A DNA stretch of 64,000 nt from Frateuria_A sp035944355 (GTDB taxonomy: Bacteria > Pseudomonadota > Gammaproteobacteria > Xanthomonadales > Rhodanobacteraceae), in NCBI RefSeq assembly GCF_035944355.1, contig NZ_DASZBH010000015.1:1-64000 (forward strand). The letters run 5' to 3'. The position numbers and the translations under genes were made by a program. Of the stretch, positions 33,879 through 43,674 are shown in pieces (the first letter of the stretch is position 1; every line of letters begins with the position of its first letter). The notes beneath the pieces were generated by a model, which had not been told where the DNA came from, did no database searches, and saw only the letters and a list, made by a program, of their open reading frames with translations.

Positions 33879-34736
33879 ATGAAAACCCCCACCGGCTTGC
33901 TCGAACTCATCGACGACGGCGTCATTGACGAAGTCCTGCGTCCGCTCAAGAGCGGCAAGGAGGCCTCCGTCTACATCGTTCGCTCGGGCGAGGACGTGCG
34001 CTGCGCCAAGGTCTACAAGGACATGGCCCAGCGCAGTTTCCAGCAGCGTGTGCAGTACCAGGAAGGCCGCAAGGTGCGCGGCAGCCGGCAGGCACGGGCG
34101 ATCGGCAAGGCCAGCAAGTTCGGCCGCAAGGAGGCCGAAGCGGCCTGGAAGAATGCCGAGGTGGACGCGCTGTATCTGCTGGCCGGCGCCGGCGTGCGCG
34201 TACCGCAGCCTTACGGCTACTTCAACGGCGTGCTGGTGATGGAGCTGATCACCGACGCCGACGGCCACTCGGCCCCGCGGCTGGGCGAGGTGGAGCTGTC
34301 CGCCGACCTTGCCCGCCAATACCACGGCATCCTGATCCGCCAGATCGTGCGCATGCTCTGCGTCGGCATCATCCATGGCGACCTCTCCCCGTACAACGTC
34401 CTGGTGACTCCCGACGGTCCGGTGATCATCGACCTGCCCCAGGTGGTCAGCGCCTCGGGCAACAACGCCGCACGCACCATGCTGCGGCGCGACGTGAGCA
34501 ACATCACCATCAACCTGTCGCGCTTCGCTCCGGAACTCCTCGATACCTATTACGCCGAGGAAATGTGGGCGCTGTTCGAACAAGGGGAACTGCAGCCGGA
34601 AAGCGAACTGACCGGCTGCTTCGCGTACGACGAAAGCATCGTCGACGTCGACAGCGTGATGCAGTCGATCATCGATGCCCGCGAGGAGGCGGCCATCCGC
34701 CAACAGGGCCGCGAAGCGGCACTGGCCGAAGGCTGA
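33879..34736 (+). CDS. RIO-family serine protein kinase
   Basis: A 285-residue cytoplasmic kinase of the RIO1-like bacterial group. It has LKSGKEASVYIV with the ATP-binding Lys, the catalytic loop IIHGDLSPYNVLV (Asp and Asn present) and the metal motif VIIDLPQVV in place of DFG. The basic segment with QRSFQQRVQYQEGRKVRGSR is typical of the family. Bacterial RIO kinases have uncertain substrates; a ribosome-related role is known only for eukaryotic and archaeal members. No obvious ribosome site precedes the ATG. It is monocistronic. Confidence 0.92.
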   Translation: MKTPTGLLELIDDGVIDEVLRPLKSGKEASVYIVRSGEDVRCAKVYKDMAQRSFQQRVQYQEGRKVRGSRQARAIGKASKFGRKEAEAAWKNAEVDALYLLAGAGVRVPQPYGYFNGVLVMELITDADGHSAPRLGEVELSADLARQYHGILIRQIVRMLCVGIIHGDLSPYNVLVTPDGPVIIDLPQVVSASGNNAARTMLRRDVSNITINLSRFAPELLDTYYAEEMWALFEQGELQPESELTGCFAYDESIVDVDSVMQSIIDAREEAAIRQQGREAALAEG

Positions 34737-35010
34737 CCAACGCCGCGTACTTCACCCACTCGGCGCGCTCCCCCTTTCGAGAGGCCACCTCGGATCGGTA
34801 AAGCCTTGCGGCGGAAAACGCAGATGCGTCGGCCGTGCGGCAGTTCTTGCCGTGGCCGGTTGACTCCAATTTGGGGTTTTCGTCACCCCTGCCCCACCAC
34901 GCTGGATGAGGCATAAACCCTCGCGGCCTGCGCGCTTGCGCCGGCGTTTCGCTGGGGACAGGCTGGCCGGGCCGGCCAGGGGCGGCCAACCTGCGATAAG
35001 GAGAGCAACC

Positions 35011-35793
35011 ATGAAGCGATTAGCCTGGTACGGCGCACTGGCGCTCCTGGCGGCCGTTCCGGTGCAGTCCATGGCCGCGGACGGCTATGTGACCGGCGAC
35101 GCCACGCTGCGCGCCGGACCGGACATCGATTATCCAGCGGTGGACATGATTCCAGCGGGTGCGCCCATCGGCATCGAGGGCTGCACCGACGGCTGGGAAT
35201 GGTGCGACGTGGTGTTCAACGACGAGCGCGGCTGGGTGGCCGGCAACTTCATCCAGGACGAGTACGAGAACCAGCCGGTGCTCGTTCCCGCCTACGGCGA
35301 GCGCCTGGGCATTCCGATCGTTTCGTTCTCCATCGTGACGTACTGGGACCGCTACTACGTCGACCGGCCGTTCTATCGCGAACGCGAGCGCTGGTATCAC
35401 AGCCCGCCGCCGCATCACGCGCCGCCGCCGCCTTCGCGCCAGCCCTGGGCGCACCCGCAGCGCAGGGAGGAAAACCCCGGCGACCACGACCGCGACTACC
35501 ACGACCGCGACGACAGGCGCGCCGCGCCCGTGCCCTACCGGCGGGCCGAGCCGGAGCCGGGCCATGCGCCGCCCTATGCGCCCGACGACCGGCACCTGTC
35601 GAACGGACGCCCGATGCCGCGCGAGCCGGGACCCCAGCTGCAGCGCCCGCCCGCAACGGCCCCGACCGAGGCGCCGCGCGGCGCGCCCGCCGGCCATCCG
35701 CCGGGCGACCACGCGTCAGAGGAGCATCGAACGGATGCGCACCCCGGCAACGACCACCCGCCGTCGGACCATGACAGGGACGAACAGCATTAG
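35011..35793 (+). CDS. Secreted SH3-domain protein with Pro/His/Asp-rich tail
   Basis: A 260-residue protein with a signal peptide (cleavage near QSMAADG). Residues 25-80 are a bacterial SH3 domain (GYVTGDATLRAGPDIDYP, GWEWCDVVFNDERGWVAG), which in related proteins binds cell-wall peptides. The C-terminal half is low-complexity, rich in Pro, His, Arg and Asp, and contains repeated DHDRD motifs that could bind metal. AAGGAGAG lies before the ATG at 35011. Confidence 0.9.
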   Translation: MKRLAWYGALALLAAVPVQSMAADGYVTGDATLRAGPDIDYPAVDMIPAGAPIGIEGCTDGWEWCDVVFNDERGWVAGNFIQDEYENQPVLVPAYGERLGIPIVSFSIVTYWDRYYVDRPFYRERERWYHSPPPHHAPPPPSRQPWAHPQRREENPGDHDRDYHDRDDRRAAPVPYRRAEPEPGHAPPYAPDDRHLSNGRPMPREPGPQLQRPPATAPTEAPRGAPAGHPPGDHASEEHRTDAHPGNDHPPSDHDRDEQH

Positions 35794-36182
35794 CCGGGTA
35801 TGCGCCTGACGAACGGCGCGCAGTCCCCCGATTGCGCGCCCCGAGGTCGGCCTCGATCCCCTGAGGCATTCGTGCCGGAGCCCCGCCAGCCATCCAGTCG
35901 CGCTTGCGGCGCCGGGCGCCATGACCAGGCACGCTCGCCTTTTTCTGGAGGTGCAGCGCGGGCTCGCGCCCTACAAGTTGCCGGCCTTCCACGATAGCCG
36001 CATCTGCATGGCCCGCGACGCCGGCGCAGGCAGTTGGACCAGCTGGGACCAACTGGCGCTGAGCGACAGCGACCGGAACCACGGCCCGATCGTCGCGTGC
36101 GGGCTGGCGTAGGGCCGGCTTCGTCTTGAACGAGCATACCGGGCCGGAGGGCGCCCTTACGAGCGCCCCGGGCCGGCTCGCC
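35794..36182. other. Intergenic stretch with one doubtful small frame
   Basis: A 63-codon frame (35921-36112, plus strand, ATG) lies here. Its product starts MTRHARLFLEVQRGLAPYKL. It has no ribosome site, no motif and no neighbour it would pair with, so I do not call it a gene. The GC-rich block near 36139-36180 (GAGGGCGCCC...GGGCGCTC type arms) may form the end of the M13 peptidase transcript. Confidence 0.4.
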
Positions 36183-38234
36183 TTACCAGATCCGCACGCG
36201 ATCCTGCGGCGCGCGCCACATGGGCTGCCCGGGCTTCACGCCGAACGCCTCGTAGAACGCGGGGATGTTGGACATCGGGCCGAGCACGCGCCATTTCGCC
36301 GGCGCATGCACGTCCGACAGCAGGCGCTGGCGCAACTGCTGCTGGCGCTGCTGGCTCATCCAGCCCAGCGCATAGCCGAGGAAGTAGCGCTGCGTCGGGG
36401 TCAGCCCGCCGGTCTTCTCGCCCTTCTTGTATTGCTCGGTCTTCTCGAACGCCTCCAGGCCCAGCAGCACGCCGCCGTAGTCGGCGATGTTCTCGCCCAG
36501 GCTGGCCTTGCCGTTGATGTGCAGGCCCGGCAGCGGCTCGTAGGCGTCGAACTGCCTGACCATCACCTGCGCGGCGGCGTTGAAGCGGGCGGCGTCCTGC
36601 GCCGTCCACCAGGCGGACAGGTTGCCCTGCGCGTCGTACTGGCGGCCCTCGTCGTCGAAGCCGTGGGTGATCTCGTGGCCGATCGTGCTGGCCGCGACGT
36701 AGCCGTAGGCAACCGCATCATCCACCTGGTCGTCGGGCACGCCGGGCACCATGAAGATCGCCGCCGGCAGCACGATCTCGTTGTTGGACGGGTTGTAGTA
36801 GGCGTTGTAGGTCTGCGGCGTCATGTCCCATTCGGTGCGGTCGACCGGCTTGCCGAACTTGGACAGGTTGTCCTGGAACTGCCAGCGGTTGGCCGACATC
36901 ACGTTCGCCGCATAGGACTCGCGCCCGACCTCGAGCGCCGAATAGTCCTTCCACTTGTCCGGGTAACCGACCTTGGGCGTGACCGCGGCGAGCTTGGCCA
37001 GCGCCTTGGCTTTGGTGTCCTCGCCCATCCAGTCCAGCCGCTGGATGCGGTCGTGGAAGGTGCTGCGCACCGCTTCGACCATCGCCTGGTAGCGCTGCTT
37101 GGACGCCTCGGGGAAATACTGCCTGACGAAGATGCGCCCGAGCACCATGCCCATGGCGTCGTTCTCCTCGTCCAGTGCGCGCTTCCAGCGCGGGCGCTGC
37201 TCCTGCTGGCCCGACATGGCGCGGCCGTGGAAATCGAAGTGTTCCTCGTCCAGCGTGGTGGACAGGAACGGCGCGTAGTCGTCGACCAGGTGATAGCGCA
37301 GGTAGTCCTTGAGCACCGGCAGCGGCGTCTCGCGCAGCAGGCGGTCCTCGGCCGCGAAGAATTCCGGCTGGCCGACGATCACGTAAGAGGGACGGATGCC
37401 CCAGGCGGCCAGCCGCGCGCTCCAGTCGATGGAGGGCGTGTACTTCGCGGTGAAGTCCGCCGGCGTCATCTTGTTGTAGTTCTTCTCCGGATCGCGCAGG
37501 TCCTCGAGCTTGCGCGAGGCCTTGGCCAGCGCCGTTTCGAAGGCCATCACCTTCGTGGCCGAAGCCTTGGCAGCCGCCGGGTTGCGGCCGAGCAACACGA
37601 AGGTGCGCGCCATGTGCTCGACATACGCGGTGCGGATCTTGGCCACGCCCGCTTCCGGGTTGAAGTAGAAGTCGCGGTTGGGCAGGCCCAGGCCGCCCTG
37701 GCGGACCTGCACCGCCATCGTGGCGCTGTCCTTGTCGTCCTGGCCGACGCCGATGCGGAACAGCACGCCCACGCCGATCGGCTTGAACGCGAACACCGTG
37801 TCGAGCACGCCCGCGGGCGAGGAGATCGCGTCGATGCGCGTCAGCTCGGCGTGCAGCGGCCGCGTTCCCAGGCGATCGGCCTTCGCCACGTCCATGGCGG
37901 TGGCCCAGAAGTCGCCGATCTTCCGCTGGTCGCTGCCCGGCGCGGCCTTCTGCCTGGCCGCTGCCTCGCTGATGCCGCGCAGCCGCGCATACAGCTCGTC
38001 GTCCACCTCGTTGCCGATGCCCCACGCCGCCTCGGACGCCGGGATCGGATGCGCCTTCAGCCAGGCGCCGTTGGCGTACTCGAAGAAATCCACGCCTGGA
38101 TCGACCGAACTGTCGATGTGCGCAGCGAGGAAATCCGGCTTGGGCGCGGCGTCCGCGGCCAGGGCGCCGGCGGAGGCGAACGCCAGCGCGGCCGCCAGCA
38201 GGGTGGCTCGGAAGGAAGTGGCCAGGTGGGTCAT
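36183..38234 (-). CDS. M13-family zinc metallopeptidase (PepO/neprilysin-like)
   Basis: A 683-residue exported peptidase with a signal peptide (cleavage near ALAADA). The PSVDPGVDFFEYANGAWL-like N-terminus is typical of M13. The zinc site is HEITH, in STIGHEITHGFDDEGRQYD, with the third ligand Glu in SLGENIADYGG; NAYYNPSNNEIVLPAAI lines the substrate cleft. The C-terminal RVRIW matches the usual CRVW-like end. It cleaves short peptides in the periplasm or outside the cell. AGGAA lies before the ATG at 38234; the longer frame lacks a better site. Confidence 0.95.
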   Translation of the reverse strand: MTHLATSFRATLLAAALAFASAGALAADAAPKPDFLAAHIDSSVDPGVDFFEYANGAWLKAHPIPASEAAWGIGNEVDDELYARLRGISEAAARQKAAPGSDQRKIGDFWATAMDVAKADRLGTRPLHAELTRIDAISSPAGVLDTVFAFKPIGVGVLFRIGVGQDDKDSATMAVQVRQGGLGLPNRDFYFNPEAGVAKIRTAYVEHMARTFVLLGRNPAAAKASATKVMAFETALAKASRKLEDLRDPEKNYNKMTPADFTAKYTPSIDWSARLAAWGIRPSYVIVGQPEFFAAEDRLLRETPLPVLKDYLRYHLVDDYAPFLSTTLDEEHFDFHGRAMSGQQEQRPRWKRALDEENDAMGMVLGRIFVRQYFPEASKQRYQAMVEAVRSTFHDRIQRLDWMGEDTKAKALAKLAAVTPKVGYPDKWKDYSALEVGRESYAANVMSANRWQFQDNLSKFGKPVDRTEWDMTPQTYNAYYNPSNNEIVLPAAIFMVPGVPDDQVDDAVAYGYVAASTIGHEITHGFDDEGRQYDAQGNLSAWWTAQDAARFNAAAQVMVRQFDAYEPLPGLHINGKASLGENIADYGGVLLGLEAFEKTEQYKKGEKTGGLTPTQRYFLGYALGWMSQQRQQQLRQRLLSDVHAPAKWRVLGPMSNIPAFYEAFGVKPGQPMWRAPQDRVRIW

Positions 38235-38506
38235 GGGGTGTTCCTGGAGAGGGTTCGCGCGACTCTGCACGCCGCGAGGGCGCCCGTGAACCGCCGAAGG
38301 TCATGCCAAAGGCGTACCCGCGTCAACAGGCACCTGTCCCGGCCCCAGGCTGCCGACGATGCTTCGCACACCTGCGCAGAAGCCCCTGGCGCCGTTTCGC
38401 TGGCCGTGTCGAAACCGGCGCTCGCCGTTCGTCGCTGTGAAGAGGCCAGCATCGGCACCGGCATCCGGACGTTCTGCGGCCCATCACCGGAACCTAGGGA
38501 GAAGTC

Positions 38507-39172
38507 ATGGCCAGCCCGACCACTGCAAAGCGCAAGCTCGTGTTGAAGATGTCCGTTTCCCTGGACGGCTTCGTCGCCGGGCCCAACGGCGAGGCCGACT
38601 GGATATTCCGCTCGTCGGGCGGCGAGGATTCCACCGCGTGGCTGCTCGACACGCTCGGCGGGGCGGGCGTGCACATCATGGGCAGCCGCAGCTATCACGA
38701 CATGGCGGCGTTCTGGCCCTACTCGGACATGCCGATCGCCGCGCCGATGAACGACATCCCCAAGCTCATCTTCTCCAGGCGTGGGATCGAGCACGGCCCG
38801 CAGGCCGGCAAGACGACGGCGGCACTGGCCGAAGCGAAGGCACGCAATGCGCAGCGGCACGGCGCCACGCCGACGGAGGCCATCCTCAAGTCCTGGACCG
38901 AGCCTGCGGTGGCGCGCGGCGAGCTCGTGGAAGAAGTCCGCCGGCTCAAGGAGCAGCCGGGCAACTACATCCTCGCGCACGGCGGCGCCCGGTTCGCACG
39001 CAGCCTGGTGGCCGCCGGCCTCATCGACGAATACCGGCTGGCCGTGCATCCCGTGGCGCTGGGCCGGGGCCAGCCATTGTTTTCCGAACTGAGCAGCCCG
39101 GTCGATCTGCGCCTGGTCAATACGATCTCCTTCGCCTCCGGCACCCTGGCTGTCGTCTATCGGCCCGCTTGA
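38507..39172 (+). CDS. Dihydrofolate reductase family protein (RibD C-terminal type)
   Basis: A 221-residue cytoplasmic protein. LVLKMSVSLDGFVAGPNGE, HIMGSRSYHDM and ILAHGGARFARSLVAAGLIDEYRL are signatures of the RibD C-terminal/DHFR-like fold, which binds NADPH. These stand-alone members are not the folate enzyme and their substrate is unknown. AGGGAGAAG precedes the ATG. Confidence 0.9.
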   Translation: MASPTTAKRKLVLKMSVSLDGFVAGPNGEADWIFRSSGGEDSTAWLLDTLGGAGVHIMGSRSYHDMAAFWPYSDMPIAAPMNDIPKLIFSRRGIEHGPQAGKTTAALAEAKARNAQRHGATPTEAILKSWTEPAVARGELVEEVRRLKEQPGNYILAHGGARFARSLVAAGLIDEYRLAVHPVALGRGQPLFSELSSPVDLRLVNTISFASGTLAVVYRPA

Positions 39173-39311
39173 ACCAGCCGCGAGCCGCGACCCAAGGGCG
39201 GCGGCAGGGATCTGCTCCTTGGGTCGGCACCGGTACTTCGACCTCGCTTTGACGGCTGCACGCGAACAATCGCAGCGCTCCCGGTGTGCCACGCGCTACT
39301 CGCGCCCAGCC

Positions 39312-40187
39312 ATGCATCCGCCTCCGACCCCTGCCGCCCGCCGCAATCGCCGCAGGCGTGCGTTCGTTCTGCCCTTGCTGCTCGCCGCATCGCTGGGCGG
39401 TCGTCCGCTGCGAGCCACGGACTGGCATGTGAGTTTGGCCGCCGAACAGGGCTGGGCCGGCGGCTGGATCCGGGTACGCGAGAACGACGTACCCGCCACT
39501 CGCCTGCGCTTGAACGACGACCTCGGTGCCAATCACATGCAGTCGTTGCGGCTGCTCGCCTGGACGCCGCTGGGTGACGTGGGCGAGCTGCACCTAGGCC
39601 TGACCACCCATCGCCTGGACGGCAGCGCCCAGTTCGCCGCTCCGGTCTACTTCAACGGCACCAAGGTGGCGCCGGGCCGGCTGGATACCGCCACCCACTT
39701 CCAGGACTTCATCGAACTGGACGCGAGCTACTGGCGCCGCCTGGCGGACGTTGGCCGCGGCGGCAGCCTGTGGGGCAGCCTCGGCGCCCGCTACGTCATG
39801 CTCAACTTCAAGCTGGACGGCGCCATCGCCGCGGACAGCCCCGGCCACGAGCTGAAGGAAGACTTCTACGTACAGGAGCTTCCCGTACCCATGCTGGGGC
39901 TGCACCTGCGCTACCCGCTCAGCGATGTCCTGCAGCTGACCGCCGATGCCAGTTGGGGCCGCCTGCCCTGGGTGAACAGCCTGCGCACCGAAGGCGGCGA
40001 AGTGCGCCTGGCGCAGACCGACAGCGAGGAACAAGTCGCCCTGGCCTACCGGGCCGACCCGCATTGGCGGTTCACTGCCTACGTCTTCCACACCGAGTTC
40101 GCGCAGGACGAGCGCAGCCGCGAGGACGGCAACGCGGTCTACCTGCACGACAGCGGCGCGGGCATCTCGGCGGAATACGCGTTCTAG
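39312..40187 (+). CDS. Outer-membrane beta-barrel protein
   Basis: A 291-residue protein with a basic N-terminus (RRNRRRR), a hydrophobic signal core and probable cleavage near LRATD. The mature part alternates short hydrophobic strands with polar loops and ends in Phe (SAEYAF), the C-terminal signature recognised by the Bam machinery. Segments such as DFIELDASYWRRL and LHLRYPLSDVLQLTADASW look like paired barrel strands. A lipid A deacylase-like or OmpW-like barrel is possible, but no catalytic motif is visible. Confidence 0.75.
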   Translation: MHPPPTPAARRNRRRRAFVLPLLLAASLGGRPLRATDWHVSLAAEQGWAGGWIRVRENDVPATRLRLNDDLGANHMQSLRLLAWTPLGDVGELHLGLTTHRLDGSAQFAAPVYFNGTKVAPGRLDTATHFQDFIELDASYWRRLADVGRGGSLWGSLGARYVMLNFKLDGAIAADSPGHELKEDFYVQELPVPMLGLHLRYPLSDVLQLTADASWGRLPWVNSLRTEGGEVRLAQTDSEEQVALAYRADPHWRFTAYVFHTEFAQDERSREDGNAVYLHDSGAGISAEYAF

Positions 40188-40250
40188 CCTGGCCCTGCGG
40201 GCGACGCCGGACCGCTGCCGCGCTAAACTGCCGGTTTTGCTCCGGAAAAC

Positions 40251-40907
40251 ATGGCGCAAGCTGCACTCCGCCCGGCGGTTCGCGGGCCCACGTTCACCCG
40301 TTTGCTGGCGCGCCTGGCAGAGGTCGACGTGGCCGCGTCCGGCCAGTCGCTGCCCGAGCGGCTGGGGCAGTGGCTGGACTGGAAGCATGCGCTGTCGCTC
40401 GCCGCCGCGCTCGATGGGCGGCCGGCCGCGGCCGCGGTGGACGCACCGGCGCCAGAGGACCTGCACGGACAATGCAAACGGGCGCACGAGGTGCTGGCCG
40501 CGGCCATCAAGGACGATCCGCTGCTCGCCGCCCGCGCATTGGCACCGGCCCAGCCCGACTACGCCCCCTTCCGCCAGCATTGCCTCGCCCGCCAGCGCGC
40601 CATGCAGGCCACCGTCGGCCGCCTGCGCGGCACGCTGCGTGACGCGCTCGCCCAGGCTTCGCCCGACCTGGCGCGACTGGCCGAAGTGGATGCCGTCATG
40701 GAAGCGGCCCTCACCCCGCGCGAGCACGCCCTGCTCGCCCAGGTGCCCGAACTGCTCGGCCGGCGCTTTGAAAGCCTGCGTGCCGCCGGGCATGCCTCCA
40801 CCTGGCTCGATGGCTTCCGCCGCGACATGCAGGGCGTGTTGCTGGCCGAGCTCGATCTTCGTTTCCAACCGGTCGAGGCGCTGCTCGCGGCGCTTCGCAC
40901 CTCCTGA
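40251..40907 (+). CDS. DUF3348 protein, first gene of a motor-like operon
   Basis: A 218-residue cytoplasmic helical protein matching DUF3348: GPTFTRLLARLAEVDVAASG and SLPERLGQWLDWKHALSLAAAL at the N-terminus, then QHCLARQRAMQATVGRLRG. No catalytic motif is seen. It is 11 nt upstream of the DUF802 gene and part of a four-gene operon with DUF802, an OmpA-like gene and DUF2894. In that setting it may be an assembly factor or cytoplasmic partner of the membrane complex. Confidence 0.88.
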   Translation: MAQAALRPAVRGPTFTRLLARLAEVDVAASGQSLPERLGQWLDWKHALSLAAALDGRPAAAAVDAPAPEDLHGQCKRAHEVLAAAIKDDPLLAARALAPAQPDYAPFRQHCLARQRAMQATVGRLRGTLRDALAQASPDLARLAEVDAVMEAALTPREHALLAQVPELLGRRFESLRAAGHASTWLDGFRRDMQGVLLAELDLRFQPVEALLAALRTS

Positions 40908-40918
40908 CGCGGTTCTCC

Positions 40919-43012
40919 ATGTTCAAACGTCTGCTTTTCCTTTCCGTGTTCGCGCTGGGCCTCATCGCCGTCGGCTGGATCGTCGCCGGCTACGTCGGCT
41001 CCAATCCGCCAGGCGCGGCCGTCGCGCTGCTGATCGGCGCCTGCTACCTGGCCGGCGCCTTCGAGCTGTTCCGTTATCGCCAGGCCACCGCCACGCTGCG
41101 CCGGGCGGTCGACGAACTGGCCGAGCCGCCGGCCGAGCTCGGCCGCTGGCTGGAGCGCCTGGCTCCCGGCCTGCGCCACGCCGTGCGCCTGCGCGTGGAA
41201 GGCGAGCGCGCCGCGCTGCCGGCGCCGGCGATGACGCCCTACCTGATCGGCCTGCTGGTGCTGCTGGGCATGCTCGGCACGCTGCTCGGCATGATGGCGA
41301 CCTTGCGCGGCACCGGCACGGCGCTCGGCAGCGCCAGCGACCTGCAGGCGATCCGCGGCTCGCTGGCCGCGCCGGTCAACGGGCTGGCCTTCGCCTTCGG
41401 CACCTCCATCGCCGGCGTCGCCAGCTCGGCGATGCTCGGCCTGCTCTCCGCGCTGGTCCGCCGCGAGCGGCTGCAGGCGGTGCACGCGCTGGATGCCGCC
41501 ATCACCTCCACGTTGCGCATCCACTCGCAGGCGCACCGGCGCGAGGAAGCCTTCCGCCTGCTGCAGCAGCAGGCCGCGGCGATGCCCGCGCTGGTCGACC
41601 GCCTGCAGGCGATGGCCGCGACACTGGAGCAGCAAAACGCCGCCGCCCACGAGCGCCAATTCGCCGACCGCGAGGCCTTCCACCGCCACACCGAGGAGGC
41701 CTACACGCGCCTGGCCCGCTCGGTCGAACAGTCGCTGCAGGCCAGCGTGGCCGACAGTGCGCGCACCGCCGCCGGCGTGCTGCAGCCGGTGGTCGAATCC
41801 ACCCTGGCCAGCCTTGCCCGCGAGAGCGCCGCGATCCAGGCCAGCATGGGCGAGGCCGTGCAGCGCCAGCTCGACGGCCTGGCGGCCGGCTTCGACGCCA
41901 CCGCGCGTACCGTCACCGGCATCTGGAACGACGCGCTCGCCCAGCACCGTCAGGCCAATGAAGCCCACGCGCAGGCGCTGGGCGACTCCCTCGCCCGCTT
42001 CGCCGACACCTTCGAGCGGCGCTCCTCCGCCCTGCTGGACGGCGTCGCCACGCGCCTGGACGCGAGCGCCGACCGCGCAGCCGCGGCATGGCAGAGCGCG
42101 CTGTCCAAGCAGGACGCCGTCCACACCGAGCTCGCCGAGCGCAACCGGCAGGCGCTGGCCGCCGCCGGCGCGAGCTTCGAGTCGCACGCGGCCGCGCTGA
42201 TGCAGGCGGTCGACCGCTCGCACGCGCAACTGCAGTCAACACTCCAGTCGCGGGACGAGGAGCGCCTGGCCGCCTGGGCGCAGAAGCTCGACGCCATCAC
42301 CGCGGACCTCGCCGCGCGATGGAACGAGGCCGGCGAAGCCACCGAGAGCCGCCAGCAGGCCATCTGCGACACGCTGGAGCAGACCGCCGGCGCCATCGTG
42401 GCGCAAACCCAGGCCCATGCCAGCCAGACCCTCGCCGAGATCGCGCGCCTGGTCGAGGCCGCGTCCGAAGCGCCGCGCGTCGCCGCCGAAGTGGTCGGCG
42501 AGCTGCGCCAGAGGCTGTCCGACAGCATGGTGCGCGACACTGCCATGCTGGAGGAGCGCAGCCGCCTGCTGGCCACGCTGGAAACCCTGCTCGACGCGGT
42601 CAACCATGCCTCCACCGAACAGCGCAGCGCGATCGACGCGCTGGTCGACACCTCGGCCGAGCTGCTCGATCGCGTCGGCAGCCGCTTCGCCGCGCAGGTC
42701 GAAGCGCAGGCCGGCAAGCTCGATACCGCCGCCGCGCAGGTCGCCGCCGGCGCCGTCGAAGTCGCCAGCCTGGGCGAAGCCTTCGGCGCTGGCGTGGCGC
42801 AGTTCGGCCAGGCGAACGACGCACTGATGGAGCGCCTGCAGCAGCTCACCGGCGCGCTCGACGCCTCGCTCGCGCGCAGCGACGAGCAACTCGCCTACTA
42901 CGTGGCGCAGGCCAAGGAAGTGGTCGAGCTCAGCGTGCTCTCGCAGCAGCAGATCATCGCCGACATGCAGCAGCTCGCCGGTCGCGGCAAGTCGAAGGCG
43001 GCGAAAGCATGA
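40919..43012 (+). CDS. DUF802 protein: MotA/ExbB-like stator with long coiled-coil tail
   Basis: A 697-residue protein. Two membrane helices lie in the first 50 residues, and two more at about 104-125 and 155-180. The latter pair (PYLIGLLVLLGMLGTLLGMM and FAFGTSIAGVASSAMLGLL) carry the glycine-rich pattern of the MotA/TolQ/ExbB ion-channel fold. The remaining 500 residues are almost wholly coiled coil, rich in Ala, Glu and Gln, like the tail of ZorA. It overlaps the OmpA/MotB-like gene by 4 bp (ATGA), which supports a stator pair. Function uncharacterised. Confidence 0.85.
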   Translation: MFKRLLFLSVFALGLIAVGWIVAGYVGSNPPGAAVALLIGACYLAGAFELFRYRQATATLRRAVDELAEPPAELGRWLERLAPGLRHAVRLRVEGERAALPAPAMTPYLIGLLVLLGMLGTLLGMMATLRGTGTALGSASDLQAIRGSLAAPVNGLAFAFGTSIAGVASSAMLGLLSALVRRERLQAVHALDAAITSTLRIHSQAHRREEAFRLLQQQAAAMPALVDRLQAMAATLEQQNAAAHERQFADREAFHRHTEEAYTRLARSVEQSLQASVADSARTAAGVLQPVVESTLASLARESAAIQASMGEAVQRQLDGLAAGFDATARTVTGIWNDALAQHRQANEAHAQALGDSLARFADTFERRSSALLDGVATRLDASADRAAAAWQSALSKQDAVHTELAERNRQALAAAGASFESHAAALMQAVDRSHAQLQSTLQSRDEERLAAWAQKLDAITADLAARWNEAGEATESRQQAICDTLEQTAGAIVAQTQAHASQTLAEIARLVEAASEAPRVAAEVVGELRQRLSDSMVRDTAMLEERSRLLATLETLLDAVNHASTEQRSAIDALVDTSAELLDRVGSRFAAQVEAQAGKLDTAAAQVAAGAVEVASLGEAFGAGVAQFGQANDALMERLQQLTGALDASLARSDEQLAYYVAQAKEVVELSVLSQQQIIADMQQLAGRGKSKAAKA

Positions 43013-43674
43013 GCGACGAGGTCGAGTTCGAAGGCGAGTCGACCGCGCCGATCTGGGCCTTCGGCGACCTGATGTCGGTGCTGCTGGGCGCCTTCGTGCT
43101 GATCCTGGTGGGCGTCATCGGCGTGCAGCTGCAGCTCTCGCACAAGCTGGAGGTGGCCGAGAAACAGCGCCAGGCCGAACTGCAACGCCGCACCACGCTG
43201 GAACAGGCGCTGGCCACGCCGCTGGCGCAGGGCCGCGTGACCCTGGTCAACGGACGCATCGGCATCCGGGGCAGCCTCTTGTTCGCGCTCAATTCCGACC
43301 AGCTGCAGCCCGAAGGCCGCCAGCTCGTGCAGAGCCTCGCCGCGCCGCTGGCGCGGTACCTGCAGTCGCGCGACGAGCTGCTGATGGTCAGCGGCTTCAC
43401 CGACGACCGGCCCGTGCACGGCGACAACCGCCCGTTCGCCGACAACTGGGAGCTCTCCGCCCAGCGCGCGCTCACCGTCACCCGTGCGCTGATCGCCGCC
43501 GGCGTGCCCGCCGATGCGGTCTTCGCCGCCGCCTTCGGCGCGCAGCAACCGGTCAGCGCCAATACGGATGAAGCCGGCCGCGCGAAGAACCGGCGCGTGG
43601 AGATCGCTCCGATCCCCCGCTCGTCGGCCGCCGACGCTACACCGAACCGCGCCGACGCCGGCCATGCGCCCTGA
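43009..43674 (+). CDS. OmpA/MotB-like stator partner
   Basis: A 221-residue protein. A single membrane helix at residues 17-40 (WAFGDLMSVLLGAFVLIL) carries Asp20, at the place of the proton-carrying Asp of MotB, ExbD and ZorB. A coiled-coil linker follows, then an OmpA-type peptidoglycan-binding domain with VSGFTDDRPVHGDN, NWELSAQRALTVTRAL and NRRVEI. It is coupled to the DUF802 gene (4-bp overlap) and to DUF2894 (11-bp overlap). Confidence 0.9.
   Translation: MSDEVEFEGESTAPIWAFGDLMSVLLGAFVLILVGVIGVQLQLSHKLEVAEKQRQAELQRRTTLEQALATPLAQGRVTLVNGRIGIRGSLLFALNSDQLQPEGRQLVQSLAAPLARYLQSRDELLMVSGFTDDRPVHGDNRPFADNWELSAQRALTVTRALIAAGVPADAVFAAAFGAQQPVSANTDEAGRAKNRRVEIAPIPRSSAADATPNRADAGHAP

Noticed and set aside
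35921..36112. A 63-codon plus-strand frame
   Set aside because: No ribosome site, family or partner; composition is not distinct from other chance frames of this length.
36126..38546. An 806-codon open frame antisense to the M13 peptidase
   Set aside because: The opposite strand encodes a complete metallopeptidase with HEITH and a signal peptide; the long frame results from GC-rich third positions.
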